Assembly: GCA_023391285.1 (NCBI GenBank)
Contig: JAEWBF010000055.1
Coordinates: 37,443-101,442, forward strand
DNA: 64,000 nucleotides
Direction: 5' to 3'
From: Verrucomicrobiota bacterium
GTDB lineage: Bacteria; Verrucomicrobiota; Verrucomicrobiia; Opitutales; Opitutaceae
A model generated the notes under the pieces. The model saw nothing but the letters and a program-made list of their open reading frames with translations. It was not told where the DNA came from and made no database searches. This document shows positions 45,831 to 54,382 of this stretch, in pieces (the stretch's first letter is position 1; every line of letters begins with the position of its first letter). The position numbers and the translations under genes were made by a program.

Positions 45831-46580
45831 ATGACCATCGGCTTGTATCAGAGCGCCTCGTCCCTCTCCGCCCTCGAGCAGTGGCAGGAGGTCGTTTCGC
45901 GCAACATCACGTCGAGCGATCAAAGCGCCTACCGCAAGCGCACCGTCACGTTTTCCTCGCAGGTTGCCGGCGAACTCCAAACCGATCCGCGCAAGCCGGT
46001 CGGTCACGAGGCCGGACTCCCGATGCTGTTTCCGAAGGTCAATCGCGGCATCAGCTTCGTTTACGGCGAGACGCAACCTACCCGGCGCGAGCTCGACGTG
46101 GCGATTCAGGGCGAAGGTTTCTTCGAAATCCGCCGGCCGGACGAGTCCGTCGTCTACACGCGCGCCGGCGAATTCCGGATGCGCCCCGATCGGGTGCTCG
46201 TCACATCCGGTGGCGACGAAGTGCTGAGCACTGCCGGCAACCCCATCACGCTTCTCCCCAACGGCGGCCCGCTCGTGATCAACGAAAACGGCACCATCGT
46301 TCAAGGCGCCACGCCGCTCGGCCGCATCTCGGTGCAAAAGTTCGAAGACGATTCGCGGCTCATCCCGATGTCCGGCGGCTACTTCGTCGCGCCGGAAGAT
46401 CTCGAGCCCGAGCAAGTCGACAATCCCACGCTTCTCCAAGGCTACATCGAAGGCAGCAACACCTCCTCGCTCCGCGAAATGGTCGATCTCGTCCTCATCT
46501 CCCGCGCCTACGAGGCCAATCAGAAGATGATCACCACCGTCGACCAGCAGATGGGCAAAACCCTCGAGGCCCTCGGCTGA
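45831..46580 (+). CDS. flgF: Flagellar basal-body rod protein FlgF
   Basis: 249 residues. N-terminal rod signature in divergent form (MTIGLYQSASSLSALEQWQEVVSRNITSSD), core with ELDVAIQGEGFFEIRRPDESVVYTRAGEF, and the C-terminal helix EMVDLVLISRAYEANQKMI shared by rod and hook proteins. FlgF forms the proximal part of the rod. First gene of the second flagellar operon, preceded by a sigma-54 promoter. The N-terminus departs from the usual NNLANVNTPG consensus (ITSSDQSAY), so FlgF rather than FlgG is the better call. Confidence 0.85.
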   Translation: MTIGLYQSASSLSALEQWQEVVSRNITSSDQSAYRKRTVTFSSQVAGELQTDPRKPVGHEAGLPMLFPKVNRGISFVYGETQPTRRELDVAIQGEGFFEIRRPDESVVYTRAGEFRMRPDRVLVTSGGDEVLSTAGNPITLLPNGGPLVINENGTIVQGATPLGRISVQKFEDDSRLIPMSGGYFVAPEDLEPEQVDNPTLLQGYIEGSNTSSLREMVDLVLISRAYEANQKMITTVDQQMGKTLEALG

Positions 46581-46694
46581 ACGCAACGGCGAGCGCCAGC
46601 GCGCCGGCCCCTCATGACTTCCCCAGACAGACAACCGCAATCACGACTGCATGGCCGAGCCCGCTATGGGGGCGGGCCGGCCCCATTTCCTCAA

Positions 46695-46758
46695 AGTAGC
46701 GAGCATTCGATCGCGCATCCCGGCTACTCGCTACCCGTTGCCCGCTACTCGCTACTCC
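46695..46758. repeat. CTACTCGCTAC repeat between flgF and flgG
   Basis: AGTAGCGAG at 46695 faces CTACTCGCTAC (46724) and GCTACTCGCTACTCC (46744), giving alternative hairpins just upstream of flgG. Confidence 0.65.
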
Positions 46759-46765
46759 TCCACTC

Positions 46766-47551
46766 ATGAACCTTTCCCTTTACTCGGCCGCCACCGGCAT
46801 GGAGGCGCAGCAGCTCAACCTCAACACGATCGCGAACAACCTCGCGAACGTGAACACGCCCGGCTTCAAGCGCAGCAAGATCGAATTCCAGGATCTCCTG
46901 TATCAAAAACCCGTGCGCGCTTCCGGCACCGATTCCGGCGGCGGCAATATCGTCCCGACCGGCGTCGAGGTCGGCAACGGCGCTCGCGTCTCCGCCACGT
47001 CGAAAGTTTTCACGCAAGGCCAGCTCACCGCCTCCGGCGAAAAACTCGATGTCGCGATCCAAGGCGACGGTTTCTTCGAGGTGCAACGCCCCGATGGCAC
47101 CATCGGCTACACGCGCGATGGTTCGTTCAAACTCAATGCCCAGGGCGTCGTGGTCACCTCCGACGGTCTTCCTGTCCTCAGCGGTTTCCAACCGATTCCA
47201 CCGGGCGCCACGAATGTCGCCATCGCCGACAACGGCCAGGTCACCATCCAGACCGCCAACGGCACCAACACCTTCCGGCTCACTCTCACGCGTTTCGCCA
47301 ACCCTTCCGGCCTCCGTTCGCTCGGCGGCAATCTCTACGAGGAAACCGCGGCGAGCGGCACGCCCGAAATCGGCCAACCCGGCGAGCAGGGTTTCGGCCT
47401 CGTCATGCAGGGCTACACCGAGTCGTCCAACGTCAACATCGTCGAGGAAATGGTGAACCTCATCGTCGCCCAGCGCGCTTACGAGGTGAACTCCAAGTCC
47501 ATCCAAGCTTCCGACGAAATGCTCCAGAACGTCGCCCAGATGAAGCGCTAA
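46766..47551 (+). CDS. flgG: Flagellar distal rod protein FlgG
   Basis: 261 residues, the standard FlgG length. MNLSLYSAATGMEAQQLNLNTIANNLANVNTPGFKRSKIEFQDLLYQ is diagnostic, with KLDVAIQGDGFFEVQRPDGTIGYTRDGSF in the core and SSNVNIVEEMVNLIVAQRAYEVNSKSIQASDEMLQ at the C-terminus. It builds the distal rod through the P and L rings. Confidence 0.96.
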   Translation: MNLSLYSAATGMEAQQLNLNTIANNLANVNTPGFKRSKIEFQDLLYQKPVRASGTDSGGGNIVPTGVEVGNGARVSATSKVFTQGQLTASGEKLDVAIQGDGFFEVQRPDGTIGYTRDGSFKLNAQGVVVTSDGLPVLSGFQPIPPGATNVAIADNGQVTIQTANGTNTFRLTLTRFANPSGLRSLGGNLYEETAASGTPEIGQPGEQGFGLVMQGYTESSNVNIVEEMVNLIVAQRAYEVNSKSIQASDEMLQNVAQMKR

Positions 47552-47556
47552 ACCCC

Positions 47557-48291
47557 ATGCGCCTTTTTCTCATCATCGCTCTTCTTTTCTCCGCCGCAGC
47601 GGCTCGTGCCCAGCAAATGGATACGACGCATCGCGCGGAGGCCGAGTTCGATCCGTCGTCGACCCCGCTCACGCGCGAGCATCTCGTCTCCGAGCTCACA
47701 CGTCATCTCGCCGCGCACTTCAATCTCGACGGCGAACTGCAGCTCGAACTCCTCCGTCCCTGGTCGCCGCCGGCACGCCTCGCGAAATCCTGGCAGCTCG
47801 AAGTGCTCGAGTTTCCCGCGGTCGCCGGTTCGTCGATGCTCCTCCGCTGCCGCGTCCTCGCCGACGGTGAGCCTGCGGCTGAATCGACGCTCGTGCTTCG
47901 CGCATCGCTCTGGCGTGACGCCTGGGCTTCGCGCATGCCGCTCGCCAATGGCGACACCTTCGATCCTTCGATGCTCGAGGTTCGCCGCGTCGATCTTTTC
48001 CGCGAACGCGACGCGCTGCCCGCCGCTGTCGGCGATCGTTCTTACGCCATGACGCGCGCCGTTGCGGCCGGTCGTCTGCTCACGTGGCGCGATGTCGGCC
48101 GCCGCCCGCTCGTGAAGAAAGGTCAATTCGTCGAGGTCTCCGCCGTCGAGGGTCACCTGGTCGTCACGATGAAAGCGCTCGCGATGGAAAACGGCGCCCA
48201 AGGCGAAACCGTCACCGTGCGGAATCCCGAATCGCGCAAGGATTTCGCGGCGATGGTGGTCGATGAAAACCGCGTGCAAGTCCGCTTCTGA
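47557..48291 (+). CDS. flgA: Flagella basal body P-ring formation protein FlgA
   Basis: 244 residues starting 5 bases after flgG, with signal peptide MRLFLIIALLFSAAAARA. The C-terminal SAF domain is clear (AVAAGRLLTWRDVGRRPLVKKGQFVEVSA, then TMKALAMENGAQGETVTVRNPESRK). FlgA is the periplasmic chaperone for P-ring assembly; its target FlgI is two genes downstream. Confidence 0.9.
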   Translation: MRLFLIIALLFSAAAARAQQMDTTHRAEAEFDPSSTPLTREHLVSELTRHLAAHFNLDGELQLELLRPWSPPARLAKSWQLEVLEFPAVAGSSMLLRCRVLADGEPAAESTLVLRASLWRDAWASRMPLANGDTFDPSMLEVRRVDLFRERDALPAAVGDRSYAMTRAVAAGRLLTWRDVGRRPLVKKGQFVEVSAVEGHLVVTMKALAMENGAQGETVTVRNPESRKDFAAMVVDENRVQVRF

Positions 48292-48292
48292 C

Positions 48293-48916
48293 ATGAGCCG
48301 CCTCGCTCTTCCACTCTCCGTTCTCCTCTTCTGCGCCGCCGTCGCTGCCGCGTCCGACAACTCGGGCTCCATCTGGCCCGCCGGCACGGGTAGCGAGCGT
48401 TCGATGTTCGCCGATCGCAAAGCTTCGCGCGCGGGCGATATCCTCACCATCATCGTCAGCGAATCCGCGGTCGCACAAAGCTCACAGAGCAAATCCTCCT
48501 CGCGCGACGCGAGTCTCAACGACGCGATTCAGCAATTCCTCTTCGCGAACAGCCGCGCGTTGACGCACAAGGGCAACCTGCCCGCCATCAATCTCGGCGG
48601 CTCCTCCACCTACACCGGCGGGGGCGACGTTTCGAATTCCCAAAGCCTCTCGGCTCGTGCCGCCGTCCTCGTCACCGACGTGCTGCCCAACGGCAACATG
48701 GTCATCCAGGGCGTGCGCATCGTCACGTTCTCCGGCGAAACCCAATACGTCGTCCTCCACGGGCTCGTCCGCGCCGACGACGTCAGCCGCGCGAACACGG
48801 TCGCATCGTCCAACATCGCCGACGCCCGGGTCGAATTCTACAGCGAAGGCGAGCTCACCGACGCGCAGAAGCGCGGCTGGTTTTCGAAACTCTACGAAAA
48901 GCTTCGCCCGTTCTGA
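48293..48916 (+). CDS. flgH: Flagellar L-ring protein FlgH
   Basis: 207 residues. SIWPAGTGSERSMFADRKASRAGDILTIIVSE and AVLVTDVLPNGNMVIQGVRIVTFSGETQYVVLHG are characteristic of FlgH. The leader (LALPLSVLLFCAAVAAAS) has Cys preceded by Phe, a poor lipobox, so it may not be a lipoprotein as FlgH usually is. Its presence implies an outer membrane. One base separates it from flgA. Confidence 0.92.
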   Translation: MSRLALPLSVLLFCAAVAAASDNSGSIWPAGTGSERSMFADRKASRAGDILTIIVSESAVAQSSQSKSSSRDASLNDAIQQFLFANSRALTHKGNLPAINLGGSSTYTGGGDVSNSQSLSARAAVLVTDVLPNGNMVIQGVRIVTFSGETQYVVLHGLVRADDVSRANTVASSNIADARVEFYSEGELTDAQKRGWFSKLYEKLRPF

Positions 48917-48940
48917 GTTCCAGGGAGTGCCGCACAGAAC

Positions 48941-50095
48941 ATGACGTTCACCCAAACAACGTTTGAGAAGACCGCACGCCTCGGCCGCCACACGGCGAGC
49001 CGCGCCGTTTTTCTGCTCCTTGCTTCCTGCTTCCTCTTCCTTTGCTCCGCCCACGCCTCCCGCGTGAAGGACCTCACGCTTCTCGAGGGCAGCCGGGACA
49101 ACCAGATCGTCGGCTACGGCCTCGTTGTCGGTCTCGCGGGCGACGGCGACAGCAATGCCGACACCACGCTGCGCAGCTTGGGCAACATCCTGCAGCGCTA
49201 CGGACTCACAATCGATTCCGACGACATCAAATCCAAGAACGCCGCCGCCGTCATGGTCACGGCCGACATCGGCCCGTTCCTCAAGCCGGGCGCGCGCATC
49301 GACGTGAACGTCGCTTCACTGGGCGACGCGAAATCGCTCCAGGGCGGCGTCCTCCTGCAGACTCCGCTCCTTGGCGCCGACGGTCGCGTCTACGCCGTCG
49401 CGCAAGGTCCCGTCGCCACCGGCGGCTTCATCGGCGGAGCGGGTGGGGCAGGGGGCGCGACGGTGCAGAAGAATCACCCGACCGTCGGCGTGATCAGCAA
49501 CGGAGCCATCGTCGAACGCGAGATCGCCTCTTCTTTCGTCCGCGACAACCAGCTTCGCCTGCTCCTCCACAATCCCGACTTCACCTCCGCCGCGCGCATG
49601 GCGGAGGCGATCAACGCCCGCTGGCCCGCGGCCGCGAGCGCCACCGACGCCGCCACCGTTGCCGTGATGCTGCCCGAAAACTATCGCGGCCAGGACGTCG
49701 CTTTCATTGCCGATCTCGGCTCCATCGAGGTTCGCCCCGACACCATGGCCCGCGTCGTAATCAACGAACGCACCGGCACCATCGTGGCCACCTCGACCGT
49801 GCGCCTCTCGCAAGTCGCGATCGCGCTCGGTTCGCTCACGATCACCGTCAGTTCCAACATCGGCGTCAGCCAGCCCAACGCCTTCTCGCCCGGCGGCCAG
49901 ACCGTTGCGGTGCCGAGCACGCAAACCGACGTGAACGAAGTGAAAGGCGGCTTCACCGTCCTCAACGAGCCGCCGACCATCGAGCGCCTCGCCGCGGCGC
50001 TCAACGCCCTTGGCGTTTCCACGCGCGAGATGATGGCGATTTTTCAAAGCTTGAAACGCTCGGGCGCGCTCCAGGCCGAACTCGTGATCAACTGA
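48941..50095 (+). CDS. flgI: Flagellar P-ring protein FlgI
   Basis: 384 residues with an N-terminal leader (AVFLLLASCFLFLCSAHA). Family features: RVKDLTLLEGSRDNQIVGYGLVVGLAGDGD, NAAAVMVTADIGPFLKPGARIDV, SLQGGVLLQTPLLGADGRVYAVAQGP and NERTGTIVA. Forms the P ring in peptidoglycan around the rod. Confidence 0.95.
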   Translation: MTFTQTTFEKTARLGRHTASRAVFLLLASCFLFLCSAHASRVKDLTLLEGSRDNQIVGYGLVVGLAGDGDSNADTTLRSLGNILQRYGLTIDSDDIKSKNAAAVMVTADIGPFLKPGARIDVNVASLGDAKSLQGGVLLQTPLLGADGRVYAVAQGPVATGGFIGGAGGAGGATVQKNHPTVGVISNGAIVEREIASSFVRDNQLRLLLHNPDFTSAARMAEAINARWPAAASATDAATVAVMLPENYRGQDVAFIADLGSIEVRPDTMARVVINERTGTIVATSTVRLSQVAIALGSLTITVSSNIGVSQPNAFSPGGQTVAVPSTQTDVNEVKGGFTVLNEPPTIERLAAALNALGVSTREMMAIFQSLKRSGALQAELVIN

Positions 50096-50108
50096 CGCAC
50101 GCGAAACC

Positions 50109-50531
50109 ATGAACGTCGCTTCCATCAACGCCGTTTTGCCCGCCGCCACGCACGGTGTCGCCGAGGTCACTCGCACTCCCGGCCGCGCGTTGCCGGCACA
50201 GGCGCTGCGCAATGCCTCTCCCGAAGTTCAGCGCAAGGAAGTCGCCGCCCAGTTCGAAGCGATCCTCGTTCGCCAGCTCCTCAAGCCGACGATGATCTCG
50301 ATGCTCGGCGAAGAAGGCGGCGCGGCGAGCGGCGTCTACGGCGACATCATGACCGAAAGTTTCGCGCAGCAACTCACCCGCGGCGGCGGCCTCGGTCTTG
50401 GCCGCATGCTCGAACAACAACTCACGCCGAACAAGGGACACAGGACAACGGCACAACAGGACCACAGCACCGAAGCGCCGCTTAGCTCCACTGTCTCTAG
50501 TCCCGTAGTCCGTGGTCCCGTAGTCCCGTAG
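50109..50531 (+). CDS. flgJ: Rod-binding protein FlgJ (single domain)
   Basis: 140 residues covering only the rod-capping domain (VAAQFEAILVRQLLKPTMISMLGEEGG, YGDIMTESFAQQLTRGGGLGLGRMLEQQL); the muramidase domain of enterobacterial FlgJ is absent, as is common outside Gammaproteobacteria. The last 35 residues are encoded by low-complexity DNA made of GTAGTCC/GTGGTCC words, so the true functional end may be earlier. Confidence 0.87.
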   Translation: MNVASINAVLPAATHGVAEVTRTPGRALPAQALRNASPEVQRKEVAAQFEAILVRQLLKPTMISMLGEEGGAASGVYGDIMTESFAQQLTRGGGLGLGRMLEQQLTPNKGHRTTAQQDHSTEAPLSSTVSSPVVRGPVVP

Positions 50532-50540
50532 TCCCTACCC

Positions 50541-51029
50541 ATGACCTGGCAAACCATCGCCGACCATCTCCGCCAGGAACTCGCCGAATACGGTGAACTC
50601 CTCCGGCTTTTCGAGCAGCAGCAGGAAGCGCTGTTCAAACGCGACGCTGATTCCGTGCTCCAGTTCAGCAGCCGCCTCGAAGAGCAGGCGAGCATCCTCC
50701 AGGATTGCCGCCGCCGCCGCGAGGAAGCGGTCGCCGTCTTCGCCTCCGGTTTCGCTCTCCCCGCTTCAACCACCTTGCGCGCGCTGCTTGATCGCGTGGA
50801 GCGCGACGCCCGTCCGCTCCTCGAAGCGCTCATCAACGAGATCAATCATCTCCTGCACCGCGTTCGCCGCACCAGCCGTCACAACCACGCGCTGCTTACC
50901 CGCACGCTCGAGCTGCACCAGGAAATGCTGCGCGAGCTCCGGCCCGACGCGTTTACCAAAACCTATTCGCCGTCCGGCCGCGTATCCGTCGCCGGCGCGG
51001 GCACCGCCTCCCTCCGCGCAGCCGGCTAG
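50541..51029 (+). CDS. flgN: FlgN-type flagellar chaperone
   Basis: 162 residues, mostly helical: LRQELAEYGELLRLFEQQQEALFKRDADSVLQFSSRLEEQASILQ then VERDARPLLEALINEINHLLHRVRR. Length, helical heptads and position directly before flgK fit FlgN, the export chaperone for the hook-junction proteins FlgK and FlgL. Sequence conservation in this family is low, so context carries much of the call. Confidence 0.78.
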   Translation: MTWQTIADHLRQELAEYGELLRLFEQQQEALFKRDADSVLQFSSRLEEQASILQDCRRRREEAVAVFASGFALPASTTLRALLDRVERDARPLLEALINEINHLLHRVRRTSRHNHALLTRTLELHQEMLRELRPDAFTKTYSPSGRVSVAGAGTASLRAAG

Positions 51030-51053
51030 GCGCTGCGCGCATCTGAAATTTCA

Positions 51054-51071
51054 AATCTCAAATCTGAGATT
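51054..51071. repeat. Small hairpin before flgK
   Basis: AATCTCA (51054-51060), loop AATC, TGAGATT (51065-51071), nine bases before the flgK start, where it could mask the ribosome-binding region. Confidence 0.6.
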
Positions 51072-51079
51072 CAGCACCC

Positions 51080-52510
51080 ATGTCCGGCCTCTTCGCCAGC
51101 CTCAACTCCTCGGTCAATGCGCTCAACGCGCACAGCCGCGCCGTCGAGACCGCGGGCAAGAACTTGGGCAACGTCAGCAATCCCAGCTACGCGCGCCAGC
51201 GGATCGTCTACGGCGATCGCGGCACCGTCATCACACCGCAAGGCGCGCAGAGTCTCGGCCTCGAAGCCCTCGGCGTTCAACAACTCCGCGACAAGCTTCT
51301 CGACCGCCAGGTCGTCCGCGAAGTCGCGCTGACGAGCTACTACGAGGCGCAACAAAAAGCCTACCAGCGCGCGCAGGCCGCGCTCGGCCAGGACGTCGCC
51401 AGCGCGAGCTCCACGCAGGGCGCCACCAGCACGACCACCGACACCGGCATCGCCGCCGCGCTCGACGACTTTTTCGGCGCCTTCCACAGCTTTGCCGCCA
51501 ATCCGACCGACACCGGCCAGCGCCAAACCCTCCTGCAGAGCGCGAGCATCCTCAGCGATCGTATGCGACTCGCGGATACACGCCTCGCCCAAGTCCAGGC
51601 CGACCTCGACTATCAGGTGGAAAGCGACGTGCAGGACGCGAACCGGCTCCTGCAAACGATCGCCGAGCTCAACGGCCAGATTGGCCGCTTCGAAATCAAT
51701 CATCCCGGCACAGCGGTCGACTTGCGCGATCAACGCCAGGCCGCGCTCGAGAAACTCGCCGCGAAGCTTCCCATCGAAACCGCCGAGTCCGGCGGGCAGC
51801 TCGAGGTCAGTGTGCGCGACGGCAACGGCGATCCCGTCGTGCTCGTCAGCCTCGCCGTTGTTCAAGGCGGACTCGCATTCGACCCCAACTCGGCCCCGCC
51901 GACCATCACGGGCGGCAGCGCCAACACCGTCGTCAGCCTGAATTCCGGCTCGATTCATGGCACGATGAATGCCCGCAGCGGCGCGATTCAGACGATTCGC
52001 GACCAGCTCGATCAGCTCGCCGCGCAGCTCGTGGCCTCTGTCAACGGCGCCTACAATCCGGGTAACGCGTCCACCGATTTCTTTGCGGCGAGCGGCACGA
52101 CCGCCGGCACGCTCGCGCTCGATGCGGGGCTCACTGCGGCAAATCTCCGCGCAAGCAACAGCGGCTCCGCCGGCAACAACGCCGTGGCGCTCGCCATCGC
52201 GCAACTCGCCGACACCAAATTCTCCACCGCCGGCGTTCCTCCCGACCACATCGACGGCACGTTCAGCGCGTTTTTCGCCGGCGCCGTCAGCGGTCTCGGC
52301 CAAGCCGTTTCAGGCGCCAACGCGCGCGTGAACGACCAATCGCGGATCGAGGAACTCGTGCGCTCGCAGCGCGACGCCGTCAGCGGCGTGTCCCTCGACG
52401 AGGAGATGGCCGACCTCATGAAATATCAGCGCGCGTTTCAGGCGTCGTCGCGCGTCTTCACCACGATCGACAACCTGCTCGACGTCGTCGTCAACCAGCT
52501 CGGCCGCTAA
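51080..52510 (+). CDS. flgK: Hook-filament junction protein FlgK
   Basis: 476 residues. N-terminus GLFASLNSSVNALNAHSRAVETAGKNLGNVSNPSYARQRI and C-terminus VSLDEEMADLMKYQRAFQASSRVFTTIDNLLDVVVNQLG are diagnostic; the central variable region is moderate in size. First junction protein between hook and filament. Confidence 0.95.
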   Translation: MSGLFASLNSSVNALNAHSRAVETAGKNLGNVSNPSYARQRIVYGDRGTVITPQGAQSLGLEALGVQQLRDKLLDRQVVREVALTSYYEAQQKAYQRAQAALGQDVASASSTQGATSTTTDTGIAAALDDFFGAFHSFAANPTDTGQRQTLLQSASILSDRMRLADTRLAQVQADLDYQVESDVQDANRLLQTIAELNGQIGRFEINHPGTAVDLRDQRQAALEKLAAKLPIETAESGGQLEVSVRDGNGDPVVLVSLAVVQGGLAFDPNSAPPTITGGSANTVVSLNSGSIHGTMNARSGAIQTIRDQLDQLAAQLVASVNGAYNPGNASTDFFAASGTTAGTLALDAGLTAANLRASNSGSAGNNAVALAIAQLADTKFSTAGVPPDHIDGTFSAFFAGAVSGLGQAVSGANARVNDQSRIEELVRSQRDAVSGVSLDEEMADLMKYQRAFQASSRVFTTIDNLLDVVVNQLGR

Positions 52511-52530
52511 CGCCACGCGTCCCGTGGAAG

Positions 52531-52655
52531 CGCCAAATCCCAAACCTCCAAACGCCAAATGAGCCCGCGCCCGACAGCCCTCGCCGATCGCCGCCCCACG
52601 CCGGCTTCTGTTTGGGATTTCTTTGGTGTCTGGGTTTTGGCGTCTGGGATTATTT
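52531..52655. repeat. Long inverted repeat between flgK and flgL
   Basis: AAATCCCAAAC (52535-52545) pairs perfectly with GTTTGGGATTT (52610-52620), and neighbouring CCAAACGCCAAA and TTTTGGCG segments extend the pairing. It fills the 149-base flgK-flgL gap. Confidence 0.75.
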
Positions 52656-52659
52656 CCTC

Positions 52660-53556
52660 ATGAGAATCGCCTCCAACACGCTCTCGGATTCGATGATCCG
52701 CCAGATTCAGCAGCTCACGAGCGATCAGGCGAAGCTCCAGCTGCAGGTCTCGACCGGCCGCCGCATCACCCAGCCCGAAGACGATCCGGCTGCCGTCGGC
52801 CGCGTGCTGGGACTTCAGACCGAACAGCGGCAGCTCAAGCAATACGCGAGCAACGCTTCCCGCGCGCTCACGCTCGCGCAAACCTCCTACTCCGGCCTCC
52901 AAGGATTGAAGAAAGTGTCGGACCGCACCGGTGAACTCGCCACCCTCGGCACGGGCGCATTGAGCGCCGACTCGATGCGCACTTACGGCACCGAGGTCGA
53001 GCAGCTGCTGGAGCAGGCGCTTCAACTCGCGAACTCCCGCCAGGGCGGCGACTACATCTACGGCGGCACCGCCGTCGACGCGGCGCCGTTCGCCGCCGCG
53101 CGTGACGCCGACGGCCGCATCACGGGCGTCGTTTACGTCGGCAATGACGAACAGGCGGTCATTCCCCTTTCCGAAGCCACCACGATCGCCCCTTCGACCA
53201 CGGGTGAGACGAACGCCGGCATCGCCGATTTCCTGAACTCCCTCGTCGCTTTGCGAGACGCGCTGAATGCCGGCGACATCGACGCGGTCCGCGCGACGCA
53301 GCCGAATCTCACCACCGCCGAAGACCTGATCATCGGCGCCATGGCCGACAACGGCGGCATCCAAACGCGCATCGAAGCCGCGCAGTCGCAGCAACTGGAC
53401 CGCGCCACGAACCTCGAGTCGCTCATCTCGGATGAGTCATCCGTCGATCTGCCCACGACGATCGTGAAACTCAACCAGACGCAGACCGCCTATCAGGCGG
53501 CTTTGGCCTCGGCCGCGAAGATCATGAATCTCTCTCTTCTCGATTACATCCGCTAA
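52660..53556 (+). CDS. flgL: Hook-filament junction protein FlgL
   Basis: 298 residues from ATG 52660; upstream codons in the same frame lie inside the inverted repeat and are rejected. MRIASNTLSDSMIRQIQQLTSDQAKLQLQVSTGRRITQPEDDPAAVGRVL is flagellin-like D0/D1, and the C-terminus DLPTTIVKLNQTQTAYQAALASAAKIMNLSLLDYIR is typical of FlgL. Second junction protein, exported with FlgN help. Confidence 0.94.
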   Translation: MRIASNTLSDSMIRQIQQLTSDQAKLQLQVSTGRRITQPEDDPAAVGRVLGLQTEQRQLKQYASNASRALTLAQTSYSGLQGLKKVSDRTGELATLGTGALSADSMRTYGTEVEQLLEQALQLANSRQGGDYIYGGTAVDAAPFAAARDADGRITGVVYVGNDEQAVIPLSEATTIAPSTTGETNAGIADFLNSLVALRDALNAGDIDAVRATQPNLTTAEDLIIGAMADNGGIQTRIEAAQSQQLDRATNLESLISDESSVDLPTTIVKLNQTQTAYQAALASAAKIMNLSLLDYIR

Positions 53557-53583
53557 CCCCAGAACCCGCTTCAACATCGTCTC

Positions 53584-54057
53584 ATGAAAGTCATTCCCGA
53601 AATCACTCCGTTCGACTTCGGAGCTCCCGCCGCCAACGAGATTCTCCTTCCGCAGGGCATCATCGGTTTCTCGCAATACACCCGGGCTGAACTGATCGCC
53701 ATGCCGGATCACCAGCCGTTTATCTGGATGCGACTGCAAGGGCCGGCCAATCTCGATCCGATCCACTTCATCGTGATGGAGCCAGGCGGTCTGATCGCCG
53801 ACTACGAGCCCGAAGTCTTCGATGAAGACGCGGAACAGCTCGGCCTCAACGGCAGCGGCGATGCGATGATTTTGAACATCGTCACGCTGCGTAATCAGCA
53901 ACCCGCTGAAGCGACGGTGAACCTGGTCGGTCCGTTGATCGTGAACCGCCGCACCCGCACCGGCCGGCAGCTCGTGATCTCGAACTACTCCCGCTACAGC
54001 GCCCATTTCCCGCTCGTTGCCGAAGCTTCCGCCGAACCTCTCGCCCGCACCGCCTGA
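53584..54057 (+). CDS. fliW: Flagellar assembly factor FliW
   Basis: 157 residues: ILLPQGIIGFSQYTRAELI, FIWMRLQGPANLDPIHFIVMEPGGLIADYEPEV and ATVNLVGPLIVNRRTRTGRQLVI are FliW hallmarks. FliW binds CsrA and flagellin alternately, relieving CsrA repression when flagellin is scarce. Directly precedes csrA and fliC, the full partner-switch set. Confidence 0.93.
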   Translation: MKVIPEITPFDFGAPAANEILLPQGIIGFSQYTRAELIAMPDHQPFIWMRLQGPANLDPIHFIVMEPGGLIADYEPEVFDEDAEQLGLNGSGDAMILNIVTLRNQQPAEATVNLVGPLIVNRRTRTGRQLVISNYSRYSAHFPLVAEASAEPLARTA

Positions 54058-54069
54058 ACCTTCACCGCC

Positions 54070-54333
54070 ATGCTTGTCCTATCACGCAAGGTTAACGAGG
54101 CGATCGTCATCGGCGATTCCATCGAGATCCGCATCACGCGGATCGAGGGGGATTTCGTGAAGATCGGCATCGCCGCTCCACGCGAGGTCCCGATCTTCCG
54201 CAAGGAAGTGTTGAGCGACATCGCCGCGTCCAACCAAGCCGCCGCCGTTCACGCGCCGCGCCAAATCGCGCTGCCCGCGTTGCCCAAGCCCAAGTCTCAG
54301 CCGCCGGTTTCCGTCGCGGCCGTCAAAGCCTGA
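54070..54333 (+). CDS. csrA: Carbon storage regulator CsrA
   Basis: 87 residues. MLVLSRKVNEAIVIGDSIEIRITRIEGDFVKIGIAAPREVPIFRKEV is a complete CsrA core with the RNA-contacting Leu-Ser-Arg and VPIFRKEV segments. A C-terminal extension of about 30 residues rich in Pro, Ala and Lys is longer than in short CsrA forms and lies where FliW contacts CsrA in other bacteria. Twelve bases downstream of fliW, 49 upstream of fliC. Confidence 0.95.
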   Translation: MLVLSRKVNEAIVIGDSIEIRITRIEGDFVKIGIAAPREVPIFRKEVLSDIAASNQAAAVHAPRQIALPALPKPKSQPPVSVAAVKA

Positions 54334-54382
54334 TCCTTCCGATCCAGCGCCTTCCTTTTCAATCAACGAAAGTCCCACCGTC

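Noticed and set aside
54334..54382. Sigma-28 promoter directly before flagellin
   Set aside because: No TAAA-N15-GCCGATAA-like sequence fits in the 49-base gap; fliC is probably transcribed from further upstream.
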